A stretch of 55,578 nt of DNA from contig CAYLSV010000015.1 of the NCBI GenBank assembly GCA_964386435.1, positions 1 through 55,578 of the forward strand, in the 5' to 3' direction. Shown one piece after another: positions 8,526 through 17,131 of this stretch. The DNA is from CAYLSV01 sp964386435. Lineage in GTDB: Bacteria > Planctomycetota > Phycisphaerae > Tepidisphaerales > Tepidisphaeraceae. Under the pieces are notes generated by a model. The model ran no database searches. It saw only the letters and a program-made list of their open reading frames with translations, and was not told the origin of the DNA. The first letter of the stretch is position 1, and every line of letters begins with the position of its first letter. Made by a program: the position numbers and the translations under genes.

Positions 8526-9407
8526 TCAAACCGCCCCCCGAGGCAGCACCGTTACGCCCGCCGCCTCGGCGTGCCGGTGGACGGCGTTGATGTTGTCGAT
8601 GTAATCGGCTTCGCTCGTCAGGTGTTCGAGGTAGCAGGTCATGTCCTTGGGCATCGTCTCGTCGATCAGCCGCAGCAGCGTCGGGTAGTCCATCGAACCC
8701 TCGCCGATCTTCACCTCGTCGAGGTGCATCAGCCACTGGTAGTGGCTGCCGTCCCACTTGATGTCCTTCAGGTGAACGCTGTGGCACAGCGGCGCGAGGA
8801 TGTCGAACGCGTGCCTCAACCGCTCGGTCGAGCGGAAGGCCCACTGATGGTGGTGCAAGTTGCACGGGTCGAGGTGGAGGCCGAACGCCGGGTGGTCGAT
8901 GGACTCGCCGAACGCCCGCATCGCCTCGGGCTCGTAGAAGAACGTGTTCGGCCACGTCTCGACGAGGTAGCGGGTGCCGCCGAGGTCGAGGCCGTCGAGG
9001 ACGCGCAAGACCACGTCGCGGAACTCGCGCTGAAACTCTTCGGTGAAGTTGCCGGGGTGCGGGATCATCGGCCCGCCCTCGGCGTCGCGGGAGCCGACGA
9101 GGCTGACGACGTTGCGGCAGCCCATGACGCTCGCCCGTTGCAGCATCAGCCGCAGCCGGTCAACGGCCGCCCGCTGTTGGTCGGCGTCGGGGTGCATCAG
9201 GTTGTCCCACATGCCCGCCTCGCCGATGACCAGGCCGAGGCCGCGGGCCTTCTCGCCGTATCCGGCGGCGCGGTCGGCGTCCCACGTGTCAAGGTTTTCG
9301 GGGCCGCAGATCGCCGAAAGCCGATGTCGATCGAGCGTCGGCACGAGCGCATCGAGCCCGTCGGCGTCGGCGGCGTTGAAGAACGGGGGGAGGACTCCTA
9401 ATCGCAT
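8526..9407 (-). CDS. Sugar phosphate isomerase/epimerase family protein (TIM barrel)
   Basis: 293 residues, a second xylose isomerase-like TIM-barrel protein, different from the one at 379. Metal-binding motifs are RYLVETWPN (Glu), FGLHLDPCNLHHHQW (Asp/His), VHLKDIKWDG (His/Asp) and the C-terminal TCYLEHLT (Glu). It is the first gene of a minus-strand operon with the fucose isomerase-like gene and the aldolase. It faces the PfkB kinase gene across a 126 bp divergent spacer. The likely role is epimerisation of a keto-sugar entering the same pathway; the substrate is not identifiable. Confidence 0.75.
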   Translation of the reverse strand: MRLGVLPPFFNAADADGLDALVPTLDRHRLSAICGPENLDTWDADRAAGYGEKARGLGLVIGEAGMWDNLMHPDADQQRAAVDRLRLMLQRASVMGCRNVVSLVGSRDAEGGPMIPHPGNFTEEFQREFRDVVLRVLDGLDLGGTRYLVETWPNTFFYEPEAMRAFGESIDHPAFGLHLDPCNLHHHQWAFRSTERLRHAFDILAPLCHSVHLKDIKWDGSHYQWLMHLDEVKIGEGSMDYPTLLRLIDETMPKDMTCYLEHLTSEADYIDNINAVHRHAEAAGVTVLPRGAV

Positions 9408-9460
9408 GATGCAGAACCGGTCGAACCAGGGGCCGGGGCGTGCAGCCTAATTGGGCGGCC

Positions 9461-9490
9461 TTGTCACGGCAATAGCAATGCGGTTATTTT
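9461..9490 (+). promoter_or_regulatory. Candidate sigma70-type promoter for the PfkB kinase gene
   Basis: TTGTCA at 9461-9466 is followed after 17-18 bp by TTATTT/TATTTT (9484-9490), an AT-rich island in a very GC-rich spacer. It lies about 44 bp upstream of the ATG at 9534, in the divergent region between the kinase and the epimerase operon. The match to the consensus is moderate and untested. Confidence 0.35.
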
Positions 9491-9533
9491 CCTCCCAATA
9501 GACGCAGGCGGTCGGTTGTGCCAGAATCGCGGC

Positions 9534-10538
9534 ATGGCAGCGCCCGCGGCACCCGACATCCTCGGCATCGGCCTCTCGACGCTGGACGTGCTCATCCGCA
9601 CCGACCGCCTGCCCACCTGGGACGTTTGCGGCACGGCCGGCGGCTACACCGTCGACGGCGGCGGCATGGCGGCCACGGCGATGGTCGCCGCGGCCAAGCT
9701 CGGTGCCCGCACCGCCCACGTCGGCGTCGCCGGCACCGACCTGTTCGGTTGCCATAAGCTGGCGTTGCTCGAAAAGGCCGGCGTCGACACGTCCGGTGTC
9801 GTCCGCGCCGACGGGCGGGAGCCGTGCCTCGTGATCGTGCTGGTGCGCGGTGACGGCGAGCGGACCTTCCTCGGCCCCGACGGCGGGCGGGCGTTGCAAC
9901 CAAGCGATCTCGATGAAAGCCTCATCGCCAGCAGCGGCCTGCTGCATTTGGACTTGCGCTACGAGGACGCCGCCTTGGCCGCCGCGACGGTCGCGCGTCG
10001 TCACCACGTGCCGGTGCTGCTTGACGCCGACCGGGTGGAGCCGGGCCAGCACATCTCCGATCGTCGCCGGCAGATTGCGGCCAACACCGACAACCTCGTC
10101 TGCGGCGCCGGCTTTTGCCAGCAGTTGACCGGGCGGGACGACCCGGCCGACGCGCTGCGGGCGACGCTCGACCTCGGCCCGCGCGTCGTCACCCAAACGC
10201 TCGGCGGCGCCGGCTCGATCACGCTTGACCACAACCGCCCGACGCCGCTGCACGTGCCGGCGATGCCGACGAACGTCGTCGACACCACCGGCGCGGGCGA
10301 CGTGTTTCACGGCGCCTACGCCTTCGCCCTCAGCCGCGGCTGGCCGCTGGAAGCGACGGTTGCCTTGGCCACCGCCGTTGCCGCCTGCAAGTGCACCCGA
10401 CCCGGCGGCCGCGCCGGCATCCCGACGTTGGACGAAGCGGTCGAGAAAGCGCGGGCCGCGGGCTATGACCTGCGTGACCTGGCGCGACCTGGCGTGACGG
10501 ATCGGGCGTGTCCGGGAGAAGCTGGTGGTTGCTCCTAG
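9534..10538 (+). CDS. PfkB-family carbohydrate kinase
   Basis: 334 residues, ribokinase/PfkB fold. The N-terminal signature is GIGLSTLDVLIRTDRLP and GGYTVDGGGMAATAMVAAAKLG (sugar-binding region); the C-terminal signature is DTTGAGDVFHGAYAFAL at about residues 250-265, with the catalytic Asp in GAGD and the anion hole. QTLGGAGSI resembles the ATP-site strand. It would phosphorylate a ketose or similar sugar, fitting between the isomerase and aldolase encoded just upstream on the other strand. The start is the ATG at 9534; a TTG six codons earlier is possible but weaker. Its 3' end runs into the leader of the MlaE gene. Confidence 0.85.
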   Translation: MAAPAAPDILGIGLSTLDVLIRTDRLPTWDVCGTAGGYTVDGGGMAATAMVAAAKLGARTAHVGVAGTDLFGCHKLALLEKAGVDTSGVVRADGREPCLVIVLVRGDGERTFLGPDGGRALQPSDLDESLIASSGLLHLDLRYEDAALAAATVARRHHVPVLLDADRVEPGQHISDRRRQIAANTDNLVCGAGFCQQLTGRDDPADALRATLDLGPRVVTQTLGGAGSITLDHNRPTPLHVPAMPTNVVDTTGAGDVFHGAYAFALSRGWPLEATVALATAVAACKCTRPGGRAGIPTLDEAVEKARAAGYDLRDLARPGVTDRACPGEAGGCS

Positions 10539-10549
10539 GCTGGGGGACG

Positions 10550-11356
10550 ATGCTGCTGCAACCCATTCGGTTCGTCGGCGAGGTGACGCTCGGGACGCTC
10601 GGGACCATCGGCGGCGTGGGGCTGATGATTCGGGATGGGTTTTTGCAGTTCGTGCCGGGGCTGATCCGGGGGCGCGGGCGGCGGCTGGGGTGGGCGAACC
10701 TTTGGGCCCAAATGGTCCGCGTCGGCGTGCGGGCGATCCCGATCGTGTCGCTTGTCGTGTTCTGCATCGGCGCGATCCTGTCGCTGCAAATGGCCCCGAT
10801 CCTGGCAGATTTCGGGGCGGTGGAGGAGGTGGCCCGGATCATCGGCATCGCGATGGCGCGGGAGCTGGGGCCGCTGGTCGGGGCGATCGTGCTGACGGGC
10901 TATGCCGGGGCGGCGATTGCGGCGGAGATCGGGACGATGACGGTCAGCGAGGAGATCGAGGCGCTGGAGACGCACGCCATCAGCCCGGTGCGGTTCCTCG
11001 TGCTGCCGCGGGTGGTGGCGACGACGGTCATGACGACTTGCCTCGCCGTGGTGGCGACGCTCATGGGCATGGCCGGCGGGTTGATCGTGAGCTGGGGCGT
11101 CCTGGGCATCAGCCCGTGGCTGTACCTGGCGAACACGATCGACAGCATCACGATGCTCGACTTCCTGACCGGCCTGTTCAAGGCGGCCGTGTTCGGCGCG
11201 ATTATCAGCGGTTTGGCGTGCTACCTGGGCCTGACCGTCACCGGCGGCGCCATGGGCGTGGGCCGAGCAACGACGCGAACGGTGGTGCTGACCATCGTGG
11301 CGCTGATCACGGTCGATCTGCTGTTCACGGCGGTGTTCTACGTGCTGGGGGTCTAG
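10550..11356 (+). CDS. mlaE: MlaE-family ABC transporter permease
   Basis: 268 residues from the ATG at 10550, preceded by GGGGG at 10542-10546; an in-frame GTG at 10508 inside the kinase gene would add 14 residues. It is an integral membrane protein with about five to six helices. MlaE marks are VSLVVFCIGAILSLQ, MARELGPLVGAIVLTGYAGAAIA, and EIEALETHAISPVRFLVLPR, the conserved ExxAL...P/R coupling region. With the ATPase and MCE protein downstream it forms an Mla-type phospholipid transporter between inner and outer membranes. The stop codon overlaps the first base of the 7-base-unit inverted repeat that follows. Confidence 0.85.
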   Translation: MLLQPIRFVGEVTLGTLGTIGGVGLMIRDGFLQFVPGLIRGRGRRLGWANLWAQMVRVGVRAIPIVSLVVFCIGAILSLQMAPILADFGAVEEVARIIGIAMARELGPLVGAIVLTGYAGAAIAAEIGTMTVSEEIEALETHAISPVRFLVLPRVVATTVMTTCLAVVATLMGMAGGLIVSWGVLGISPWLYLANTIDSITMLDFLTGLFKAAVFGAIISGLACYLGLTVTGGAMGVGRATTRTVVLTIVALITVDLLFTAVFYVLGV

Positions 11357-11451
11357 TCCGTGGTCCGTGGCCAGTTGTCCGTTGCTCACGTCGTCAGACG
11401 CTCAATGAAGTGCAGCAACTGACAACGGACAACGGACAACTGACCAAGAAC
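11356..11451. repeat. Inverted repeat of 7-base units, copy A (mlaE-mlaF spacer)
   Basis: The left arm is made of consecutive 7-mers GTCCGTG, GTCCGTG, GCCAGTT, GTCCGTT, GCTCACG (11356-11390). The right arm (11417-11451) reads AACTGAC, AACGGAC, AACGGAC, AACTGAC, CAAGAAC, the complementary type. The arms pair only in part (about 16 bp with one mismatch). It fills almost the whole spacer, begins in the mlaE stop codon and ends 18 bp before the mlaF ATG. It is related to the copies at 28002, 28989 and 36652. Confidence 0.8.
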
Positions 11452-11469
11452 AATCGACTATCCTCCCGC

Positions 11470-12327
11470 ATGCCCTTGCCGCAGGTGGAACTTCGCAGCG
11501 ATGCCCCCGGCGAGGACGCCGAGTTGGCGGTGAAGGTCAAGCACATCAAGAAAGTCTTCGGCTCTAAAACCGTGCTGCAGGACGTCAACCTCGACGTCCG
11601 GCAGGGCGAAACGCTTGTCATCCTCGGCGGCAGCGGCAGCGGCAAGTCGACGCTGCTGCGGCTCATGACCGGGGCCATCCGCTCCACCGAGGGCAGCGTC
11701 GAGGTCAGCGGCACCGACGTTTGCGCGATGACCAAGAAGGAGTTGGACGCCTACCGCACCAAAATCGGCGTGCTGTTCCAGAGCGGGGCGCTGTTCAACT
11801 CGATGACCGTGGCCGACAACGTCGCGCTGCCGCTGCGGGAGCACACGGACTTGCCGCCGGAGAACATCGACATCATCGTGAAGATCAAGCTCGAACTGGT
11901 CAACATGCGGCACGCCGCCGACCTGTTGCCCAGTGAGATCAGCGGCGGCATGAAGAAGCGGGCCGGCCTCGCCCGGGCGCTGGCGCTGGACCCGAAGATT
12001 CTGTTCTACGACGAACCCTCGGCCGGGCTAGATCCGGTGACGAGCACGGAGGTCGACGAGCTGATCATCAAGCTCAACAACCTGCTGGGCGTCACCAGCG
12101 TCATTGTCACCCACGAGATGGACTCGGCCATGCGGATCGCCCACCGCATGGTGTTGCTGGACCGCGGCAAGTTCATCGCCAGCGGCACGCCCGAGGAAAT
12201 GCGTGACTCACCCGACCCACTGGTCCACCAGTTCGTCCACGGCCTCGCCGAGGGCCCGCTGACCGACCGCCGGCAGGACGGCGAGTATGAGATGGATCTG
12301 CTCAAAATGCCCGAGCGAACGATTTAG
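11470..12327 (+). CDS. mlaF: MlaF-like ABC transporter ATP-binding protein
   Basis: 285 residues; the start is the ATG at 11470 just after the repeat, without an obvious Shine-Dalgarno. The nucleotide-binding domain is complete: Walker A GGSGSGKST (about residues 53-61), Q-loop LFQSGALFNSMTVADNV, signature ISGGMKKRAGLARAL (about 156) and Walker B ILFYDEPSAGLDP (about 176), then VTHEMDSAM with the H-loop. The SGALFNSMTV and GGMKKR forms are typical of the Mla/Tgd lipid transport ATPases. It should drive the MlaE permease. The C-terminal tail DGEYEMDLLKMPERTI is an extra about 20 residues. Confidence 0.9.
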   Translation: MPLPQVELRSDAPGEDAELAVKVKHIKKVFGSKTVLQDVNLDVRQGETLVILGGSGSGKSTLLRLMTGAIRSTEGSVEVSGTDVCAMTKKELDAYRTKIGVLFQSGALFNSMTVADNVALPLREHTDLPPENIDIIVKIKLELVNMRHAADLLPSEISGGMKKRAGLARALALDPKILFYDEPSAGLDPVTSTEVDELIIKLNNLLGVTSVIVTHEMDSAMRIAHRMVLLDRGKFIASGTPEEMRDSPDPLVHQFVHGLAEGPLTDRRQDGEYEMDLLKMPERTI

Positions 12328-12369
12328 ATTCCCGGTGGCTGCGGCCACGGCTGCTACGCTGTGCAACGC

Positions 12370-13611
12370 ATGCGTGACCGCAACGCCGTGATTGCCGGCG
12401 CCTTCATCCTCGTGGCCATCGGGCTGATCGTCGCCGTCATCGTCGCGGTAAACGGCCTGGCGACTTTTACCCAGAACTTTCGCACCTACGACGTCAGCTT
12501 TGACGTCGGCGACGACATCGGCGGCCTGATCGGCGGCAGCGAGGTCCGCGTCGGCGGGCTCAAGATGGGCAACGTCGACAACGTGATTTTCGTCGAGGAC
12601 GGGCCGCTGGCCGGGCGAATCGCCGCGCGGTTCGAGCTGCCCGAGCGGATCGTGCTGGGCGAGGGGGCCGTCGTCGCGGTGCAGTCGACCATCACCGGCA
12701 GCAGTTGGCTTAACGTCAGCGATCTGGGCGACATTTCCCAGCCGCTGCCGGACAACGCCGTGATCGTCGGCCGGCCCAACACGCTCACGCAGCTCATCAA
12801 CTCGATCAACCAGATGGCCCCGGAGGTCACGGGCACGATCCGCGACGTCCGCGAGACGACGCTGCCGCGGGTCAACCAGGTGGCCGACAACTTCGCCAAC
12901 TTGGCCAAACGGGTCGAGGGCGAGGTCGAGGCGACGGCCCTGCCCATCCGCACCGCGGCCGACGATGTGAGCGTCCTGACGGGCAACCTCCGCGAAAAGC
13001 TGCCGCCGATCATCGACGACGCCGGCCGCCTGACCGCCGCCGGGGCCGACGTGGCGACCGATTTGCAAACCGCCCTCGGCAGCGACGACGGCGAAGGCGA
13101 AGGTGCGCCAAACCTCGCCGCCACGCTCGCCAACATCAAGGCCAGCAGCGACCGGTTGCCCGCCCTGTTCGACCAGCTCGACCAAGCGATGACCAGCGTC
13201 AACGGCCGGCTGGATCAGGCGAAAAGCGCGCTGCAAAATGTCGAGCAGGCCGCCGAGCGGGCCGATGGCTTGCTCGCCGACAACCGGCCGCGGATCAGCC
13301 GGATTATCACGAACGTCCGCGAGGCGAGCGAGACGTTCAAGCTCGCCACGAACGAAATCCGCCGCAGCCCCTGGCGGCTTCTTTACCAGCCGGACAAGAG
13401 CCAGAGCGAGCAACTCGACCTCTACGACACCGCCCGCCGCTTCGCCGAGGGGGCCCAGGAACTCAGTGCCGCCGCCGACGCCCTGCGCGCCGCGGCCGAC
13501 GACGAGACGGTGCGGCCCGAGCGGGTGGAAGAATTGCTGAGGTTGGTCGAGGCCCGGTTCACCGAGTTCAGCGAGGCGGAGCAGAATCTGTACGACAAGC
13601 TGCGGGAGTGA
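12370..13611 (+). CDS. mlaD: MCE-domain (MlaD-like) lipid transport protein
   Basis: 413 residues from the ATG at 12370. One N-terminal membrane helix (AVIAGAFILVAIGLIVAVIV) anchors it in the inner membrane. The MCE domain follows at about residues 38-120 (YDVSFDVGDDIGGL, GSEVRVGGLKMGNV, ITGSSWLNVSDLG). The rest is a long helical, coiled-coil-rich region to the end, including QVADNFANLAKRVEGEVE, longer than in proteobacterial MlaD (about 180 residues) and closer to MCE proteins of other phyla. It would bind lipids in the periplasm and work with the MlaE and MlaF proteins encoded upstream. Confidence 0.85.
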   Translation: MRDRNAVIAGAFILVAIGLIVAVIVAVNGLATFTQNFRTYDVSFDVGDDIGGLIGGSEVRVGGLKMGNVDNVIFVEDGPLAGRIAARFELPERIVLGEGAVVAVQSTITGSSWLNVSDLGDISQPLPDNAVIVGRPNTLTQLINSINQMAPEVTGTIRDVRETTLPRVNQVADNFANLAKRVEGEVEATALPIRTAADDVSVLTGNLREKLPPIIDDAGRLTAAGADVATDLQTALGSDDGEGEGAPNLAATLANIKASSDRLPALFDQLDQAMTSVNGRLDQAKSALQNVEQAAERADGLLADNRPRISRIITNVREASETFKLATNEIRRSPWRLLYQPDKSQSEQLDLYDTARRFAEGAQELSAAADALRAAADDETVRPERVEELLRLVEARFTEFSEAEQNLYDKLRE

Positions 13612-13645
13612 TTGGGATCAGGAAGTGGCCGCGTAACCTCGCACC

Positions 13646-15121
13646 ATGTTCGCGCTCCTGCTGCTCGCCCTCCTCGCCACGCCGGACGCGGCTCGCCTGT
13701 TCGAGCCCGACGCCGCCGAGACGGCTCGGCAGAAAGCGGCGCTCGACTCGCTCGCCCCCATCATCGACCGCTTCGGCCAGCCGCGACTTGCCGATTTTCC
13801 GGGGAAGATCAAGTCGGACGACGATTTGCGGCAACCGGACGAGTTGCCGGAGCCGCCGGTTGGGCTCGACGAGTTCGGCGGCGACGAGGCGGTGCCCGGC
13901 CGGCCGCGTCCGACCTACACCCTCGCCACCACCGGCGGCCGCGGCGGCCTCGTCGCCCCCACCGGGCGGCCGGTCTTTTTCCTCGGCGTCGACGGGGCGA
14001 CCGACCACCACCTGCCGGCCACCCCCATCGACGGCCGCCGGCTGCTGTTCGCCGAGCTGCCCGCGCCGACCGATTCCGAAGGCGCGGCGCTGGTCAACAC
14101 GNNNNNNNNNNATCAACCCCTACCGCCGCGACGACCTGGGCCGCGAGTACATCAGCCACCGCGCGCTGAACCTGATCCGCCTGTTCGGCGACGACTGGCG
14201 CGAGCGGGCTGACGATCGCACCGCCGCCCGGCTGCGGGCGCTGGGCTTCACCGGGGCCGGCCGCGTCGACGAGGCCCCGGCCGGGCTGCCGCACATCGCA
14301 ACGCTCGACGTGCCCGCCGTCACGGAGCTCTCGCCCCAAGCCGTTGCCGGATTGGCGGCGAACCTGCGTCGGCAGATGGCCCCCCGCCGCACCAACCCGC
14401 ACCTCGTCGGCTTCGCCGCCCGCCGTCGCCCGCCGACACCGCCGCCCTGCTCGCCGAGCGCGGCACCGCGACCAAGCGGCTGCTGCTGGAGGCGGCGCTG
14501 CAACGGACGTGGAACGGCGACGCCCTGGCCATGCTCCGCGCCCTTGGCGTCACGACCGGCGACGCCGCGGCAGCCGAGCCGCTGGACCCCGAGCCGCGCG
14601 TCGCCGAGCGGCTGCACGAGGTCCACCGGCAGATCGCCGGCGAACTCATCCGCGAGGCGCTGGCCCGCAACAACGTCCAACGACCCACCTTCGGCGACCC
14701 GGCGTGGGCCGACGTCGCGCTCGTCGACATCCCCGCCGGCGGCGACCTCGCCACGACCATCGGCACGTTCGAGACGGGGCCGCTGCTCGTGACGCTCGCC
14801 CTGCCGATCGCCGCCCCCGCCGCCGGTTTTCCCGCGACGGACGCCACGTTCCCAGACCAAGCTGCCGCCGCCACGGCTTATGCCGATGTCATCGCCGCCG
14901 CCGCAACCGACCGCCGCGTGATCGGGCTCGTGTTGCGGCAATGGGCCGATGACCCGCCCACCGGTATCGGCCCCACCGCCGGCACCTTCACCCTCGTCAC
15001 CGGCCCCACCGCGGCCGCCGGGTTGGTCGATGTCGGCGACCGCCTGAAGCCCACCCTCGCCGCCGCCGTTCGCGCCGCCAACGACGCCGCCCGGGCGCAG
15101 CGGAACGCGACCGCGAACTGA
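13646..15121 (+). pseudogene. Hydrolase-like gene broken by an assembly gap and a frameshift
   Basis: The reading frame from the ATG at 13646 has a weak signal sequence (MFALLLLALLATPDAA) and runs into 10 N at 14102-14111. After the gap the protein continues in another frame (INPYRRDDLGREYISHRALN, RLFGDDWRERADD, ARLRALGF) until about 14425, then shifts frame again and continues as DTAALLAERGTATKRLL and onwards to the stop at 15121. The NPYRR...W...RL..LGF pattern recalls agarase-like secreted planctomycete proteins. The true gap length is unknown, so the first frame change may be artificial. The second lies in ordinary sequence (about 14420-14432) and is either a base error or a real lesion. 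It follows the mla genes by 34 bp. Confidence 0.5.
14102..14111. other. Assembly gap (10 N)
   Basis: Ten undetermined bases inside the hydrolase-like gene. The frame differs on either side, so the true number of missing bases is not known. Confidence 0.95.
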
Positions 15122-15215
15122 CGCAACGTCATTGAAACAGCAAGACCACCGGCCGGACCTCCGCCGCCTAGCGACGGGGCTGCCGCCTGAAATGGATCAT
15201 GTCTCGGGCCCGTGC

Positions 15216-15236
15216 GTCGCTGAAACCGCCTCCGCC
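15216..15236. repeat. REP-like element, partial copy (GTCGCTGAAACCGCC family)
   Basis: These 21 bases (GTCGCTGAAACCGCCTCCGCC) recur exactly at 55537-55557, and the 3' part occurs in reverse at 25706-25739. Here the sequence continues differently, as GGAGCGGA, able to fold on the preceding TCCGCC. It lies in the 142 bp spacer between two convergent genes, where no gene is seen. Confidence 0.6.
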
Positions 15237-15263
15237 GGAGCGGACGTTTGGCGGCACTTTGCG

Positions 15264-15722
15264 TCAGGACGGCGGTGCCGGCGGCTCATCTTCACCGTCA
15301 GCCGGCCCGGCCTCCCGGTCGGCGATGAGTTGCCGTGCCGTGTCGGCGTCGGCTTCGGGCACCACGAGCTGCACGCCGCCCAAGCCGACCCCGCCCAGCA
15401 CCGCGTCGGTCGCGACGCCGTCGACGTGGGCCCAGATGCCGGCGTCGAGCAACGCGACCTTGTGCAGTTCGGCGTCGAAGGCACGGGTCGAGGCGTACAC
15501 CTTCACCAACCGCTCGTCCGGCCCCGGCACCCGCACGCCCGGCGGCAACTCGGGCTCGTCGTCGGCAAATTCCGCGGGAGCCGGGTTGTCCGAATCTTCG
15601 TCCGGCCGCGGCCGGCTGGCGAACTTCAGCACGGCCACCAGCAATGCCGCCAGCACCATGACCGACACCACGAGCGAGCCGATGACGGCCAGGGTCTGGA
15701 GCAGGCTGCCGGGGTCGTTCAT
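15264..15722 (-). CDS. Membrane-anchored DUF2007-like protein
   Basis: 152 residues. One N-terminal membrane helix (AVIGSLVVSVMVLAALLVAV) is followed by an acidic, proline-rich linker and then a small domain: RLVKVYASTRAFDAELHKVA, LLDAGIWAHVDG, GVQLVVPEADADTARQLI. That layout (K/R-V-Y-x-A...A-x-L...L...GI-x-A...V...D...A) matches DUF2007, a small fold proposed to be a signal-transducing or binding module. The tail is acidic and proline-rich. It is convergent with the hydrolase-like gene and divergent from the gene at 15799. Function is unknown. Confidence 0.65.
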   Translation of the reverse strand: MNDPGSLLQTLAVIGSLVVSVMVLAALLVAVLKFASRPRPDEDSDNPAPAEFADDEPELPPGVRVPGPDERLVKVYASTRAFDAELHKVALLDAGIWAHVDGVATDAVLGGVGLGGVQLVVPEADADTARQLIADREAGPADGEDEPPAPPS

Positions 15723-15798
15723 CGCGTCAGCATGACGCCCGGCGGGTCGGGCGTCAATTGCCGTTCCGTTGGCGGGCGGGGCCGCTTAGCATCTGCCC

Positions 15799-16503
15799 AT
15801 GGCCGACCACGTCCCGCGCTCGTTCAACGCCGACGGCTCGCCGAAGCACCGGCCCGACGGCTCGGCCGCCCACGCCGACCCGATCACCAACGGCGTCGCC
15901 CCGTCCCGCCCACGAACCGGCCGCGGTGCGAGCGACGCGGCGGCGGGCATTCGGGCCGAGGGCTTCAAAGCCGGTGACAAGCCGATCTCGCCCGACACCC
16001 CGCAGCGGGCCGTCGGGCCGGTTGGCGACACGCCCGTCCGCACCCCGCCGCCCGAGGGCAAAAGCAAGCTCCGCAGCCGCGGCGTTGAGGCCCACGCCCG
16101 CACCGGTGCCGCGGCCAACACCGCCCTCTACGACGACTCGCTCACCCGCTTCAGCGACTCCACCAGCGTCGTTGTCGCGGCCCTGGCGATCACCGTCGCG
16201 TTGCTGGGCATGCTCACGTTCACCAGCTTCGGCGGCGGGTTCTGGCCGATCGTTTTGGGCGTCGCCACGGCCCTGGCGGCCGGGCTCGTGTTCGTCGTCT
16301 TCCTGCTCGACCGCATCAACGGCCTGCTGGCGCTGGTGATGATCGTCGGCCTGATGGTCCTGGGCGGTTTGGGCATGTGGCTGACCAGCGACGGCCAAAT
16401 CACCCGCCCCGGCCCGGCCCGCACCCCCTCAAACGACGCCCTGGAAAGCGGCGACAACCTCCGGCTCGACCCGGTCGGTCGCCCGATCCGCGAAGAGAAC
16501 TGA
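15799..16503 (+). CDS. Hypothetical membrane protein with disordered N-terminus
   Basis: 234 residues, not recognised. The first about 115 residues are rich in Pro, Gly, Arg and Asp and look disordered (NADGSPKHRPDGSAAHAD). Then come three membrane helices: STSVVVAALAITVALLGML, FWPIVLGVATALAAGLVFVV and LLALVMIVGLMVLGGLGMWL. A short polar tail ends in REEN. No catalytic motif is visible. It is divergent from the DUF2007 gene and convergent with the phosphoesterase gene, with only 14 bp between the stops. Codon use matches the neighbours. Confidence 0.6.
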   Translation: MADHVPRSFNADGSPKHRPDGSAAHADPITNGVAPSRPRTGRGASDAAAGIRAEGFKAGDKPISPDTPQRAVGPVGDTPVRTPPPEGKSKLRSRGVEAHARTGAAANTALYDDSLTRFSDSTSVVVAALAITVALLGMLTFTSFGGGFWPIVLGVATALAAGLVFVVFLLDRINGLLALVMIVGLMVLGGLGMWLTSDGQITRPGPARTPSNDALESGDNLRLDPVGRPIREEN

Positions 16504-16517
16504 CGACGCGCGCCCCT

Positions 16518-17045
16518 TCAAACGTCCACGTCCAGCAACTCCCATCGATCCGCCTCAACGTCCAGCAGCCCCACCGTCTTGCGGCTCGTGCGGAACAACG
16601 CGCCGGGGTTGAGGAACCGGACGCCGTTCTCCGTGTAATCGTGCGGCACGTGGCTGTGGCCGCTGAGGGCGTAGGCCATGGGGGCCAGCTCCCGCCACAC
16701 GTTGGGAAGGTGGCCGTGCGAGACGGCCACGCGCTTGCCGGACACCTTCAGCACGCCGCCATGGCGTAGATCCTGCACGCCTTGGGCCGTGGCCGCCTTG
16801 TGCAGGGCGTCGGGGTCGTAATCGGTGTTGCCGTAGACCATGGTCGCCGGCACGCCCTGGTGGACGGCCGCCGCCAGCTGGTCGATCACGTCGGGGCCGA
16901 CGTCGCCGCAGTGGACGATTCTGGAGACGCCGCGGGCGATCAGCAGGTCGATCGCCCCGGTTGCCGCGGCAATCCGGTTGTGGGTGTCGCTCATCACGCC
17001 GATCAGGCTCGGCTTCGTCGGGTTCGCGGCCATCGCCCCAAACAT
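16518..17045 (-). CDS. YfcE/MJ0936-type metallophosphoesterase
   Basis: 175 residues, the usual size. Calcineurin-like motifs in order: GVMSDTHNR (D-x-H), RIVHCGDVG (GDxx), MVYGNTDYD (GNxD, with GNTD as in the YfcE class), VSHGHLPN (H) and LSGHSHVPH (GHSH), then GVRFLNPGALFRTSRKT, the standard closing motif. It should be a Mn-dependent phosphodiesterase; the physiological substrate is unknown. The start at 17045 may instead be the in-frame ATG four codons in. Confidence 0.88.
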   Translation of the reverse strand: MFGAMAANPTKPSLIGVMSDTHNRIAAATGAIDLLIARGVSRIVHCGDVGPDVIDQLAAAVHQGVPATMVYGNTDYDPDALHKAATAQGVQDLRHGGVLKVSGKRVAVSHGHLPNVWRELAPMAYALSGHSHVPHDYTENGVRFLNPGALFRTSRKTVGLLDVEADRWELLDVDV

Positions 17046-17067
17046 AGCGGCACAATCGACCGGATCG

Positions 17068-17094
17068 TTGCATCCGGCTCGGGGGCGATATAGT
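17068..17094 (+). promoter_or_regulatory. Candidate promoter for the SH3-like secreted protein
   Basis: TTGCAT at 17068-17073 and TATAGT at 17089-17094, spacing 15 bp, 38 bp upstream of the ATG at 17132. The -10 is good; the -35 spacing is short. The spacer otherwise holds only the Shine-Dalgarno AAGGAG near 17118. Confidence 0.35.
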
Positions 17095-17131
17095 GGGGCT
17101 GTCCTTCCAGGATCTCCAAGGAGCCTCCCGC

